From Chloroflexota bacterium (GTDB lineage: Bacteria; Chloroflexota; Anaerolineae; Aggregatilineales; Phototrophicaceae): a stretch of 34,951 nucleotides of DNA. Position numbers and translations under genes: made by a program. The notes beneath the pieces were generated by a model. The model had not been told where the DNA came from. It saw nothing but the letters and a program-made list of their open reading frames with translations, and searched no databases. Location of the stretch: positions 1 to 34,951 of the forward strand of contig QGUR01000006.1 of assembly GCA_003242205.1 (NCBI GenBank), given 5' to 3'. Shown here piece after piece: positions 1 through 8,840 of this stretch. Position 1 is the stretch's first letter. Every line of letters starts with the position of its first letter.

Positions 1-2
1 CG

Positions 3-434
3 GGGGCCGGAAGGTTTGGGCCTATCCGGGCCGATGGCAGCCGGCGACCGGCTTTCGATACCTGGCGCTGGCTGGCGGCGGATTTCAGGCATGTCGAGAG
101 GGCAGCTCTGGCGCGCAACGAACGGGTCTCGGTCGTACGGTTGGAGCTGGCCGGCGGGCAAACGGCTCTGCTGGCCTGGGCACGGGGAGCAACACCCGTA
201 GAATTGCGTATCGGTGCGACAGGCACACAATCCTTTTTATACGACCAATATGGTAAGATGATGACGGCGTCGCCTGTCGCGGGAGCATACTCCCTGTCGC
301 TACCGGGGGCTATCTGCAATGCGGCAGATGGATGCCCGGTCGGGGGCTATGTCACGGTGCTTGTTCAGCCATCGGGCGAATTTCCTGTCGAAGAAATAAC
401 GGCGGATGGACTTCAGCCGTTAACGTTTAATTAG
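3..434 (+). CDS. C-terminal part of an unidentified protein, possibly a secreted glycosidase
   Basis: An open frame enters from the left edge and runs without interruption to TAG at 432-434, so this is the 3' part of a gene whose start lies outside the window. About 143 residues are visible. The first part contains an FDTWRWLAADFRHVERAAL stretch, followed by short alternating hydrophobic strands rich in Gly, Thr and Val, which suggests a beta-sandwich tail. Such a helix followed by a beta-rich tail is common at the C-terminus of TIM-barrel glycoside hydrolases, but no catalytic motif is in view and the family is a guess. The DUF1385 gene begins 14 bases after the stop, so the two are probably co-transcribed. 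Coding is supported by the continuous frame and tight spacing; function is unknown. Confidence 0.6.
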   Translation, partial: GAGRFGPIRADGSRRPAFDTWRWLAADFRHVERAALARNERVSVVRLELAGGQTALLAWARGATPVELRIGATGTQSFLYDQYGKMMTASPVAGAYSLSLPGAICNAADGCPVGGYVTVLVQPSGEFPVEEITADGLQPLTFN

Positions 435-448
435 GAGTCAGAGGGCGC

Positions 449-1432
449 ATGGCCGAAAATAAAACTGCTGGGCCAAAACAGTTTTCTTATGGCGGGCAGG
501 CCGTGATCGAAGGCGTGATGATGCGCGGGGCGCACGTCGCCGCCGTTGCCGTGCGCGATCCCGAAGGCAAGATTGTCGTTCACGAACAACCGCTTAATGC
601 GACGCTCTATCGCGGGCGTATCAGCAAGACGCCGTTCATTCGCGGGCTCGTTGGCCTGTGGGACGCGCTTGGTCTGGGGACGCGCGCTCTGATGTGGTCT
701 GCCGACGTGGCTCTGGGCGTTGAAGAGGACGGCGAAAAACCGAGCTTTAACGGTCCGCTTGGCTGGGGCACGATTGCCTTCTCACTGGTGCTCAGCATCG
801 GCCTGTTCTTTTTGCTGCCGACTGCCGCTGCCAGCGGGCTGGAACAGTTGTTTGGGCTGGACCACGCCTCGTTCGTCGTTAACCTGCTCGAAGGTGTCGT
901 GCGCCTGCTGCTGATTGTTGGCTATATCTGGGCGATTGGACGTTTGGCGGATGTCAAGCGGCTGTTTGGCTATCACGGCGCGGAACACAAGACGATCAAT
1001 GCCTATGAAGCCGGGGCGGAACTGACGCCGGAAGTCGTGGCCACGTATCCAATCGAGCATCCCCGTTGCGGGACGGCGTTCCTGCTGACCGTGGTTTTCG
1101 TCAGCGTTTTGATCTTTTCCGTGCTCGGTCGCCCACCGCTGATCTGGCTGTTTGTCTCGCGCATTTTGCTCATCCCGGTGGTCGCCGGCATCGCCTATGA
1201 AATTATCCGTTTCACGGCGAAGAACATGCACAATCCGGTTGTGCGCGCCATCATCATCCCCAATCTGGCATTGCAGCATCTGACGACTCGTGAACCTGAT
1301 CTGACGATGATCGAGGTCGCGATTGTGGCCTTCAAACGGGTGCTCGTATCCGAAAAACTTCTTGCCGAGGGCGACGCAAGTCCTGAACAGGCGAATGCTC
1401 CGGCAACAGCGCCCACACCGGCCGGCGACTGA
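449..1432 (+). CDS. DUF1385 family membrane protein, YqhQ-like
   Basis: The 327-residue product matches the DUF1385/YqhQ family over its full usual length. The N-terminus carries the family signature GGQAVIEGVMMRG. The middle has hydrophobic segments near residues 105-128 and 142-166, the conserved GYHGAEHKTINAYE block near 180-193, a CGTAFLL block near 207, and two further membrane stretches before a charged tail rich in Ala and Pro. The conserved His and Glu residues are why the family is sometimes labelled metal-dependent; the reaction is not established. The ATG at 449 is preceded by TAGGAG around 432-437, which overlaps the stop of the upstream gene and implies translational linkage. A strong terminator follows at 1516-1548. 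Confidence 0.9.
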   Translation: MAENKTAGPKQFSYGGQAVIEGVMMRGAHVAAVAVRDPEGKIVVHEQPLNATLYRGRISKTPFIRGLVGLWDALGLGTRALMWSADVALGVEEDGEKPSFNGPLGWGTIAFSLVLSIGLFFLLPTAAASGLEQLFGLDHASFVVNLLEGVVRLLLIVGYIWAIGRLADVKRLFGYHGAEHKTINAYEAGAELTPEVVATYPIEHPRCGTAFLLTVVFVSVLIFSVLGRPPLIWLFVSRILLIPVVAGIAYEIIRFTAKNMHNPVVRAIIIPNLALQHLTTREPDLTMIEVAIVAFKRVLVSEKLLAEGDASPEQANAPATAPTPAGD

Positions 1433-1515
1433 CGCCCCCAACGCAACCCGCAACGTCCTCGCTGAATGGAACCGGCAGGTTGCGACGGAAGGTGCGGACT
1501 GAATTCAGCCTCTCC

Positions 1516-1548
1516 AAGAGCGCCACGACTAGTGGCGCTCTTTTATTT
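1516..1548 (+). terminator. rho-independent terminator after the DUF1385 gene
   Basis: An 11-bp perfect stem (AAGAGCGCCAC at 1516-1526 pairing with 1532-1542) closes a 5-base loop and is followed by TTTTATTT at 1541-1548. It lies 84 bases after the stop codon and should end the transcript containing the first two genes. Confidence 0.9.
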
Positions 1549-1592
1549 GTCTTGCGGCTTCATGGTGGCTTAGCAGAAGGCAAGATAGTTCG

Positions 1593-1620
1593 TTAGACTT
1601 TCTATCGTGAATTCTATATA
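1593..1620 (+). promoter_or_regulatory. possible sigma70-type promoter for the beta-lactamase-family gene
   Basis: TTAGAC at 1593-1598 and TATATA at 1615-1620 are separated by 16 bases, in an AT-rich stretch between the terminator and the next gene. The match is moderate. It is the best candidate in the 150 bases before the gene. Confidence 0.35.
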
Positions 1621-1689
1621 GTCTTGCAAACGATACATCAGGTGGTGGACTGATGGAGTTCTGACGGAAAGCTGTCAGTCAGAATGTTC

Positions 1690-1695
1690 AGGAGG
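1690..1695 (+). promoter_or_regulatory. ribosome binding site that fixes the start at 1701
   Basis: AGGAGG at 1690-1695 ends 5 bases before ATG 1701. Two other in-frame starts, GTG 1695 and ATG 1698, overlap or crowd this site, so 1701 is the best start. Confidence 0.75.
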
Positions 1696-1700
1696 TGATG

Positions 1701-4136
1701 ATGAAGTTTTACCTTCGCGTGCTCGTACTTACCGCCTTGCTTTTGCTCACCGCCCCGGTTCTGGCCCAGGACGGCGAGGTGACGCTCGTGCCCTTTAGCA
1801 ACGAGTTGTTTGGCGTTGAAGGCGTCATACCGCAAGGCTGGACAGAGGCCGCGCCCGGTGTCTATGCGCGTGGGCAAGACGAAACCGACATCACGAGCCT
1901 GATCGTGCAGGCGGCTCCGGGCATGACGGCGGAAGCGCTTGAGGGTGTGCTGTTGCAGCAGCTCGGTATTGATTCGCTGCCTGAAAGCACCGGCACGCTG
2001 GAAACGGACGCTTATTCCTGGACGCTTTACGAAATCGACGTAGAGCAGGCGGGGATGAGCATTCGCGTCGATCTGGCGCTATCCGAAAGTGAATCCGGTG
2101 TGACACTGGCGCTGTTGCAAGCGCTGGCGGACGAGCACGACGCGTTGCATGAGGCCGTCTTTCTTCCGGTCGTGGAGGCGCTTGCCCCTGCCGGGGCGGA
2201 TACGGGCGCGGTCGAAGGCGAAGGAGAATCCCAAGCCGTTTACGAAGACCCGGAAGGGCGGTTTAGCGTACCCATTCCGGCCAACTGGAGCGCGGAAGAG
2301 CGCGATGGCTACATCGTTTTATCTTCGCCGCAGGGGTTGATCACCGTCTCCATTGTAGTCGTAGAGACAGACGATCCTGAGGAGGCGCTGGAAAACGCAT
2401 GGGCAGTCGTCGATCCGGATTTTGATCAGCAGATCGAGGAAACGCTTGAGTTTCCAACGTCTCAGTTCGAGCACTTCCAGCTCCATATCTATGAAATGGA
2501 TGACGAAGAAGAAACCCTCGTGCAGGCTGAAGTGCGCGTGTATGAAGGCGTGTCCTATGTTCTGCTTGTCGTTGCCGACGTGGTTGCGCTTGAACAGCGA
2601 CTGGCGCAAATCCAGATCATCGACACCGGCTTTGAGATCGCGGCGATGGAGCAGACGGATTTGTCGGATGTAGAGCCGCTGCCGCTGACGGATGACCTGA
2701 TCGCCGAGTTCGAAGCCTATATTGAAACGGCGATGGAAACCTACGACACGCCCGGCGTAGCGGTGGCAATCGTGCGGGATGGCGAGATTGCTTACGCCAA
2801 CGGTTTTGGGGTTCGCAATCCGGAGGGCGATCCGGTCACGCCGGAAACGCTGATGTTGATCGGCTCGACGACCAAGACCATGACGACCTTACTGATGGCG
2901 CAGATGGTCGATGAAGGCGTCATGGACTGGGACACGCCGGTAGTGGACATCCTGCCAACGTTTTCCGTTGCCGACCCTGAAGTGACCGGGAAACTGAGGA
3001 TGCAGGACATGGTCTGCGCGTGTACGGGCGTGCCGCGCCGGGATCTGGAACTGTTTTTCAATGCGAACGAACTCACTGCCGAAGGAGTCATTGAATCGCT
3101 TGCGACGTTTGAATTTTTCACCGGCGTTGGCGAGGCGTTCCAATACAGCAACCAGATGGTTGCCGCAGGCGGTTATCTCACGGCGCTGGCAGCGGGCGGC
3201 GAGTACGGCAATCTCTACGACGCTTACGTGAGTCTGGTTGAGGAGCGGATTTTTGAGCCGTTGAAGATGGAGCGCACGACGTTCTTCTTTGAAGAAGCGC
3301 TCGCCGATGAAGACCATGCCACACCGTATGGCCTGTATGCGGACTTCACCACCAGACCGTTGCCGATGGAGATTGAGGAATTCTGGCTGGAGCCAATCGC
3401 TCCCGCAGGCGCGGCATGGTCGAATGTCCTCGATCTGGCCCGCTACATGATTATGGAACTGAACGAGGGCGTGGCAGCGGATGGAACGCGTATTGTTTCT
3501 GCGGAAAATCTGGCCCGGACGTGGGAGCCGCAGGTCGCGATTTCGGCGACTGACGAATATGGTCTGGGGTGGATCGTTAGCGACTTTCACGGCTTGCTGA
3601 TGCTCAGTCATGGCGGCAATACGCTCGGTTTTACGGCGGATTTTGCTTTCCTTCCCGAACGTGATCTTGGCGTGGTGGTGCTAACCAACCAAAGCTCCTC
3701 ACTGCTGAATACTGCCATTCGCTCGCGCCTGTTCGAGATGCTCTTCGAGCAGCCTTATACTGCCGAAGAAGAACTGCAATTCGCGCTCAATCTGTTTCGG
3801 CAGCAGGTACAGGAAGCGCTCGAAAGCCTTGAGCGTACAAGCGATCCGGAAATCACCGGGCTGGTGGTAGGTCGGTTCACGAACGCCGCGTTGGGCGAGG
3901 TGACGATCAGCCTCAACGATGAAGGCGTTCCTGTTTTCGATGCGGGTGAGTTCCAGTCAGAGTTGTGGCTTGAAACTGACGACGAGGAACAGGCAGACGA
4001 TGACTCGGTGACGTTTGTGCTGTATGACCCGCCTCTCAACGGACTGTCTCTCACTTTTGAGCCAGATGATGAGGGCGTCTACCAGATGACGCTGGGCAGC
4101 GGCGCCACTGAATACGCATTCGAGCGGCTGGAATAG
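1701..4136 (+). CDS. secreted beta-lactamase-family serine hydrolase with N-terminal tandem domain
   Basis: An 811-residue exported protein. Residues 1-22 form a signal peptide ending in VLA. Residues about 30-160 and 185-310 look like two copies of one small domain, each with an F-x-V-x-x-P-x-x-W pattern (VIPQGW and PIPANW). From about 325 comes a penicillin-binding-protein/class C beta-lactamase fold (PF00144 type): S-T-T-K with nucleophile Ser389 and Lys392, Y-S-N at 482-484, and H-G-G at 637-639. All three catalytic motifs are intact. The last ~150 residues are an acidic beta-rich tail, as in DUF3471-type tails. Family members include D-aminopeptidases, esterases and carboxypeptidases; true beta-lactamase activity cannot be inferred. 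It probably stands alone, with its own promoter region and a shared terminator with mutS. Confidence 0.9.
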   Translation: MKFYLRVLVLTALLLLTAPVLAQDGEVTLVPFSNELFGVEGVIPQGWTEAAPGVYARGQDETDITSLIVQAAPGMTAEALEGVLLQQLGIDSLPESTGTLETDAYSWTLYEIDVEQAGMSIRVDLALSESESGVTLALLQALADEHDALHEAVFLPVVEALAPAGADTGAVEGEGESQAVYEDPEGRFSVPIPANWSAEERDGYIVLSSPQGLITVSIVVVETDDPEEALENAWAVVDPDFDQQIEETLEFPTSQFEHFQLHIYEMDDEEETLVQAEVRVYEGVSYVLLVVADVVALEQRLAQIQIIDTGFEIAAMEQTDLSDVEPLPLTDDLIAEFEAYIETAMETYDTPGVAVAIVRDGEIAYANGFGVRNPEGDPVTPETLMLIGSTTKTMTTLLMAQMVDEGVMDWDTPVVDILPTFSVADPEVTGKLRMQDMVCACTGVPRRDLELFFNANELTAEGVIESLATFEFFTGVGEAFQYSNQMVAAGGYLTALAAGGEYGNLYDAYVSLVEERIFEPLKMERTTFFFEEALADEDHATPYGLYADFTTRPLPMEIEEFWLEPIAPAGAAWSNVLDLARYMIMELNEGVAADGTRIVSAENLARTWEPQVAISATDEYGLGWIVSDFHGLLMLSHGGNTLGFTADFAFLPERDLGVVVLTNQSSSLLNTAIRSRLFEMLFEQPYTAEEELQFALNLFRQQVQEALESLERTSDPEITGLVVGRFTNAALGEVTISLNDEGVPVFDAGEFQSELWLETDDEEQADDDSVTFVLYDPPLNGLSLTFEPDDEGVYQMTLGSGATEYAFERLE

Positions 4137-4148
4137 CCCGGACAATTC

Positions 4149-4180
4149 GGCTGGCGGGCGGATTTATTCCGCCGCCAGCC
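4149..4180. terminator. bidirectional hairpin between the hydrolase gene and mutS
   Basis: GGCTGGCGG-G-CGGA (4149-4162) pairs with TCCGCCGCCAGCC (4168-4180) as a 13-bp stem with one bulged G and a TTTAT loop. It overlaps the mutS stop codon and lies 13 bases past the stop of the convergent gene. There is no long T-run, so it may act as a two-way terminator or simply as a 3'-end stabiliser. Confidence 0.6.
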
Positions 4181-6770
4181 GCTTCAGTTCGTACAATTTT
4201 GTCAGCGCTTCAATCGGGCTGAGTTCGTCCACGGCGATGCTCTTGAGCGCTTTCAACGCCGGATGCTCGCTCTGATCGAATAGCGTGAGTTGAGCCGGGT
4301 TCTCCTTGCGCTTTTTCGCCGCCGGGTGTTCAAAGTCCGCGCCCTGCGTTTCCAACTGGTGCAGCAGTTCGCGGGCGCGCTCGACAACCGGGCGCGGCAA
4401 TCCGGCGATTTGCGCGACATGCACGCCATAGCTGCGGTTCGCGCCTCCGGGCACAACCCGATGCAGAAAGACAATTTCGTCGTTGTCTTCGGCGACCGCG
4501 ACGCTGTAATTGCGCGTGCGCGGCAGGACATTTGGCAGTTCGGTCAGTTCGTGGTAGTGGGTTGCGAACAGCGTCCGGCAATTCAGGCGCGGGTGGTTGT
4601 GGATATATTCAATCACCGCGCGGGCAATGGCGAGGCCGTCATAGGTCGATGTTCCACGCCCGACCTCGTCCAGAATCAGCAGGCTGCGCCGCGTGCTGCC
4701 CGAAAGCAGGCGCGCCGTCTCCACCATTTCGACCATGAAGGTGCTTTGCCCGGCATGGATTTCATCCTGCGCGCCGATACGCGCGAACAGGCGGTCCACC
4801 AGTCCAATCGTCGCCGAGTCGGCAGGCACAAAACTGCCGATCTGCGCCATGAGCGTGATCACCGCCACCTGCCGGATATAAGTCGATTTACCCGACATAT
4901 TCGGCCCGGTGATGATGTGGATGCGTGACATGCTGTCGAAGCGCGTGTCATTCGGTACGTAGCGCGTGCCGCCATCGAGCAGTTTTTCCACGACCGGATG
5001 CCGCCCAGCTTCGATAATCAATACATCGTCTTCGGTCAGGGTGGGGCGGCAATAGCCCTCGCGCACCGCGACCGTCGCCAGCGACAAAAAGACGTCGAGG
5101 TGAGCGATGGCGCGGGCCGTGCCTAGCAGGCGCGATGACGCCTCGCATAAGGACTGGCACAACGCTTCAAATAGCTCGCGTTCAACTTTCAGGATTTGCT
5201 CTTCGGCGTTGAGCACGAGGGTTTCATATTCTTTCAGTTCGGGCGTGATATAGCGCTCGGCGTTGACCAGTGTTTGCTTGCGGATGTAGTCTTCGGGAAT
5301 CTTGTCCTTGTGCGCGTTGCTGACCTCGATGTAGTAGCCAAAGACCTTGTTGAAGCCGACCTTGAGGGTTGGAATACCGGTGCGGCGGCGCTCATGAGGC
5401 TCCAGATTGGCAATCCACTCGCGCGCTTCGCGTGTCTGCTCGAGAATGCGATCCAGTTCCTCGGAATAGCCGGGGCGAATCGTGCCGATGGTGTTGAGGA
5501 CAGCCGGCGGATCGTCGGTCAGGGCGCGGGAGATATGATCGAGAACATCGGAGCAGGCATCCAGCTTGGTGGTCAGCGCCGACAGCGCCGGAATCGGCTC
5601 AATCAGCGCCTGAATGGTGGGCACGACGCTCAGGCTTTCGCGCAGGGCCAGCAGGTCTCGCGGCCCGGCTTTTCCGATCAGCAGGCGGTTGGTCAGGCGT
5701 TCCAGATCGGAGACGTTGCGTAACGCTTCGGTCAGTTCGGCGCGTAGCGCTTCATCCTGAGTGAGCGCTTCCACCGCGTCCAGCCGGGCGTTGAGGCGCT
5801 TCAGGTCGAGCAGCGGCTGCGAAATCCACGTGCGCAGCAGGCGAGCGCCCATCGCCGTCACCGTGCGGTCGAGCACGCCTAACAGACTGCCATGCACCTT
5901 GCGCGAGCGAATCGTTTCCGTCAGTTCCAAATTGCGGCGCGTGAACGGGTCGAGCACCATGAAGCTGGCGGTGCTGTAGGCCCGGATGCTGGTCAGTTGT
6001 GCCAGATTGTTGCGCTGCGTATCGCGTAGGTAGTGCAGGATGGCTCCGGCGGCAGCGACGCCATACGGCATGTCGCCCAGACCAAAGCCTTCCAGCGTAC
6101 GCACGCGGAAATGTTGCGTCAATAGCTGTTCGGCTCCCGCAGGTTCAAAACGCCAGTCGGCGATCGGCGTCAGGTGAATGCCGGGCGGCAGCGACGCGCC
6201 TTTTTCAACCCACGTCGACGGCATGATCACTTCGCTGGGTTGCAGGCGCGACAATTCCTCGACGACCAGTACGGCAGCGTTTTCGCCTTCAAGCTGCGTT
6301 GCGGCGAACTCGCCGGTTGTGATTTCGACATAGGCGATACCGGCCTTGCTCCATTCACGCGTGTCCGGGTTGCCGACCGGCAGGATCGCCATGAGGTAAT
6401 TCTGCTTGCGGTCGGACAGAATCTCCGGCTCGATGACCGTTCCGGGCGTGATGACGCGGGTCACCTCGCGTTCGACCAGCCCTTTGCCGTTCGGCTCGGT
6501 CACCTGCTCGCATACCGCGACGTGATAGCCCTTTTCGATCAGACGGGCGACGTAAGTCTCCAGCGCGTGGTGGGGAACGCCGGCCATGGGCACGCGCTGC
6601 GTCTTGCTGATCGGGCGGCCCGTGAGCACCAGATCCAGCTCGCGCGCCGCGATTTCAGCATCTTCATCAAAGGTTTCGTAAAAGTCGCCTAGTCGAAAGA
6701 AAAGAATGCAATCGGGATATTCCCGTTTGACATCAAGATACTGCTGCCTGAGAGGCGTTACCTGCGTCAT
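4164..6770 (-). CDS. mutS: DNA mismatch repair protein MutS
   Basis: The 868-residue product has the normal MutS length and domain order. The N-terminal mismatch-recognition domain has GDFYE with the stacking Phe30 and Glu32. Connector, lever and clamp domains follow. The ATPase domain has Walker A GPNMSGKST with Lys628, the ST-rich loop STFMVEMVE, Walker B LLILDEVGRGTST, and FATHYHEL. The C-terminus ends in a short helical region. MutS binds mispairs and small loops and recruits MutL; no mutL is in this window. The ATG at 6768-6770 has only a weak AGGG upstream. A well-formed promoter reads toward it from 6862-6890. The neighbours are unrelated and on the opposite strand. Confidence 0.98.
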   Translation of the reverse strand: MTQVTPLRQQYLDVKREYPDCILFFRLGDFYETFDEDAEIAARELDLVLTGRPISKTQRVPMAGVPHHALETYVARLIEKGYHVAVCEQVTEPNGKGLVEREVTRVITPGTVIEPEILSDRKQNYLMAILPVGNPDTREWSKAGIAYVEITTGEFAATQLEGENAAVLVVEELSRLQPSEVIMPSTWVEKGASLPPGIHLTPIADWRFEPAGAEQLLTQHFRVRTLEGFGLGDMPYGVAAAGAILHYLRDTQRNNLAQLTSIRAYSTASFMVLDPFTRRNLELTETIRSRKVHGSLLGVLDRTVTAMGARLLRTWISQPLLDLKRLNARLDAVEALTQDEALRAELTEALRNVSDLERLTNRLLIGKAGPRDLLALRESLSVVPTIQALIEPIPALSALTTKLDACSDVLDHISRALTDDPPAVLNTIGTIRPGYSEELDRILEQTREAREWIANLEPHERRRTGIPTLKVGFNKVFGYYIEVSNAHKDKIPEDYIRKQTLVNAERYITPELKEYETLVLNAEEQILKVERELFEALCQSLCEASSRLLGTARAIAHLDVFLSLATVAVREGYCRPTLTEDDVLIIEAGRHPVVEKLLDGGTRYVPNDTRFDSMSRIHIITGPNMSGKSTYIRQVAVITLMAQIGSFVPADSATIGLVDRLFARIGAQDEIHAGQSTFMVEMVETARLLSGSTRRSLLILDEVGRGTSTYDGLAIARAVIEYIHNHPRLNCRTLFATHYHELTELPNVLPRTRNYSVAVAEDNDEIVFLHRVVPGGANRSYGVHVAQIAGLPRPVVERARELLHQLETQGADFEHPAAKKRKENPAQLTLFDQSEHPALKALKSIAVDELSPIEALTKLYELKRLAAE

Positions 6771-6861
6771 TGCAAAGCCCTGTTCTGATTGTGAAGTTCT
6801 GGTTTAAACGGGCGGAGGAAGCTTGTCAGGATAATTTTGTTTCACGCTTGCGCGCGTTACT

Positions 6862-6890
6862 ATTTTAACAACGCATGACGGGGACTTCAA
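6862..6890 (-). promoter_or_regulatory. sigma70-type promoter for mutS
   Basis: On the minus strand TTGAAG (plus 6885-6890) and TAAAAT (plus 6862-6867) are spaced by 17 bases. Transcription would begin about 85 bases before the mutS ATG. Confidence 0.5.
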
Positions 6891-6904
6891 TTAAAGTCTA
6901 GAAC
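6875..6904 (+). promoter_or_regulatory. possible promoter for the ROK kinase gene
   Basis: ATGACG (6875-6880) and TAGAAC (6899-6904), each matching 4 of 6 consensus bases, are 18 bases apart and overlap the mutS promoter on the other strand. The match is weak; it is listed because a divergent promoter is required here. Confidence 0.25.
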
Positions 6905-6930
6905 ATCTGTCCGATTAGAGGAAGCTACGC

Positions 6931-7953
6931 ATGTCCGACGTTCTCATCAGCGTGGATCTGGGCGGCACGAACATTCGCGCCGCGCGCCTGGACCGCGACT
7001 TAAACATCCTTGAACGCGTGCAAATTCCGACCGAAGCGCACCTCGGCTGTGCGTCCACCATCGAGCGCATCAAAAGTCAGGTGCGAGTGGTGATGCCGGT
7101 GGACGATACGCCGGTTGCCGGAATTGGCATTTCCGCGCCGGGGCCGGTGAACCCGCGCACGGGAATCCTCGTCGCGCCGCCGAACCTCGGCGATTGTTAT
7201 CAGGTGCCGTTGGAACAGGAATTACGAACTGCATTTGGCGTGCCGACCTATCTTGGCAATGACGCTAACGTTGCCGCGCTGGCGGAGGTCGCGCGCGGGG
7301 CGGCGAAAGGCGCGCATGATGCGATCTTTCTGACCATCAGCACCGGCATTGGCGGGGGCATTATCACGGGCGGGCGGCTGCTGCTGGGACATGACGGGCT
7401 GGGCGCTGAAGTTGGACATATGGTCATTATGGTCGATGGGCGGGTTTCAACGCTGGAGAAAGAGGCTGCCGGCCCGGCGTTGGCCCGGCAGGCGCGGGCG
7501 CGGCTGGAAGCGGGTGAAAAGTCGATTATCCGCGACGTGGTTGGCGGCGACCTGAGTCTCATTACCGGGCGTACGGTCGGCGAGGCGGCGCAGGAAGGCG
7601 ACGCGCTCGCGCTCTCCATCATCCGGCGGGCCGGTCGCATCGTCGGCATGGGTATCACGACACTGCTGCATCTGTTCAATCCGGAAGTCATCGTCATCGG
7701 CGGCGGTGTTAGCCGGGTGGGGGAACTGCTGTTCGAGCCAATGCGCGAGGCGATTAAGGAGACGGCTATTGATCCGGCGTACTGGCGCGATCTGAAAATC
7801 GCCCCTGCCGCGCTTGGCGACAACGTCAGCATTTATGGCGCGGCGGCGCTGGTACTCACGCACGGTGGCGTAATGGATATCGATGCCGCCAGCAGTGAGA
7901 TGACGCCCGGAACGGAGGTGTTTGGAGCGGGCGGTGGAAACGCGGGAAACTAG
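6931..7953 (+). CDS. ROK family sugar kinase (glucokinase-like)
   Basis: The 340-residue product has the ASKHA phosphate motif VDLGGTNIRAARLD at the N-terminus, GIGISAPGPVNPRTG, the catalytic LGNDANVAALAE, STGIGGGII, and a C-terminal LFNPEVIVIGGGVS adenosine motif. ROK proteins are ATP-dependent sugar kinases or repressors. This one has no N-terminal helix-turn-helix, so a kinase is expected, with glucose or an N-acetylhexosamine as plausible substrate. After GAEVGHM the usual Cys-rich zinc motif (C-x-C-G-x-x-G-C-x-E) is missing and replaced by a shorter DGRVSTLEKEAAG. The conserved His in GHM remains. GAGGAAG upstream of ATG 6931 is a fair ribosome site. The hydrolase gene overlaps its 3' end. 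Confidence 0.9.
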   Translation: MSDVLISVDLGGTNIRAARLDRDLNILERVQIPTEAHLGCASTIERIKSQVRVVMPVDDTPVAGIGISAPGPVNPRTGILVAPPNLGDCYQVPLEQELRTAFGVPTYLGNDANVAALAEVARGAAKGAHDAIFLTISTGIGGGIITGGRLLLGHDGLGAEVGHMVIMVDGRVSTLEKEAAGPALARQARARLEAGEKSIIRDVVGGDLSLITGRTVGEAAQEGDALALSIIRRAGRIVGMGITTLLHLFNPEVIVIGGGVSRVGELLFEPMREAIKETAIDPAYWRDLKIAPAALGDNVSIYGAAALVLTHGGVMDIDAASSEMTPGTEVFGAGGGNAGN

Positions 7954-8809
7954 CTTGAAGGCAAGCGCAACCCGCCTTGATGTTCGCGGGCTACGGATTC
8001 GCTGTTTCGTCGCCGGGGAAGATGGCCCTCCGGTGATCCTGCTGCATGGCGGCGGCCTGGACTCGGCGGAACTGTCGTGGGCCGATACGATTGGGCCTTT
8101 GTCGACTCGGTATCGCGTCTACGCGCCAGACCTGCCCGGATATGGGCAGAGCGACAGGCCGGACGTGACTTACAGTCTGGATTTTTACGTCGGTTTTCTC
8201 GATGGTTTCTACGAAGCGCTGGGGCTGGAGAAAGCGAGCCTGATCGGCCTTTCGCTGGGGGGCGGCATCGCTCTCAGCTTTACGTTGCGCTATCCCGAAC
8301 GCGTGGACAGGCTGGTCGTCGTCGGACCTTACGGAATTGCGCCGCAGTATTCCGCGCACAAGTTGTCGTATCTTTACATCCACAGCCCGCTGAATGAACT
8401 GTCCTATCGCATCTTTGGCCTCGGTCGCAGCCTCATCCGTTGGAGTCTGTCGTCGGGTGCGATCCGTAATGCGGAGCGGCTGACGCCGGAATTGATCGAT
8501 CAGGTTTATGCTGCAGCCAGAGAACCGGGAGCGGGCAAAGCCTTCGCCTCGTTCCAGCGCGACGAGTTTCGCTGGAATGGCGTCCGGACATATCTGATGG
8601 ATCGCCTGCCGGAAATTCAGACGCCAACGCTCATCGTGAACGGGGAGAAAGACAATCTTGTTCCGGCGTCGGCGGCGGAGCAGGCGCACCGGCGCATCCG
8701 AAATTCCCGCCTGCACATCCTTGCTGGCTGTGGTCACTGGGCGCAGCGCGATAACCCGGAAGAGTTCAACCGCGTCGTGCTCGAATTTCTTGACGAGAGC
8801 GCCGGTTAG
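7934..8809 (+). CDS. alpha/beta hydrolase
   Basis: The 291-residue product is a standard alpha/beta hydrolase. HGGG near the N-terminus forms the oxyanion hole, DLPGYGQSDRP follows, GLSLGGG carries nucleophile Ser107, NGEKDNLVP carries Asp240, and GCGHWAQRDNPEEF carries His268. The arrangement resembles meta-cleavage product hydrolases and related esterases, but the substrate cannot be read. There is no signal peptide, so it is cytoplasmic. The gene overlaps the ROK kinase stop by about 20 bases, so the two are co-transcribed. GTG 7934 is chosen because GGAG at 7924-7927 is 6 bases upstream; TTG 7922 is an alternative, with GGAGG only 3 bases before it. Confidence 0.9.
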   Translation: METRETSLKASATRLDVRGLRIRCFVAGEDGPPVILLHGGGLDSAELSWADTIGPLSTRYRVYAPDLPGYGQSDRPDVTYSLDFYVGFLDGFYEALGLEKASLIGLSLGGGIALSFTLRYPERVDRLVVVGPYGIAPQYSAHKLSYLYIHSPLNELSYRIFGLGRSLIRWSLSSGAIRNAERLTPELIDQVYAAAREPGAGKAFASFQRDEFRWNGVRTYLMDRLPEIQTPTLIVNGEKDNLVPASAAEQAHRRIRNSRLHILAGCGHWAQRDNPEEFNRVVLEFLDESAG

Positions 8810-8840
8810 TGATGGACGCTACAGGGGCCGGCCCTGAAGG

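Noticed and set aside
5196-5723. Open frame antisense to mutS (plus)
   Set aside because: It lies wholly inside mutS with no ribosome site or motif.
8822-8836. Small palindrome CAGGGGCCGGCCCTG between the hydrolase and panE
   Set aside because: It is a 5-bp stem (or 7-bp perfect palindrome) without a T-run in either direction; too weak to call a terminator.
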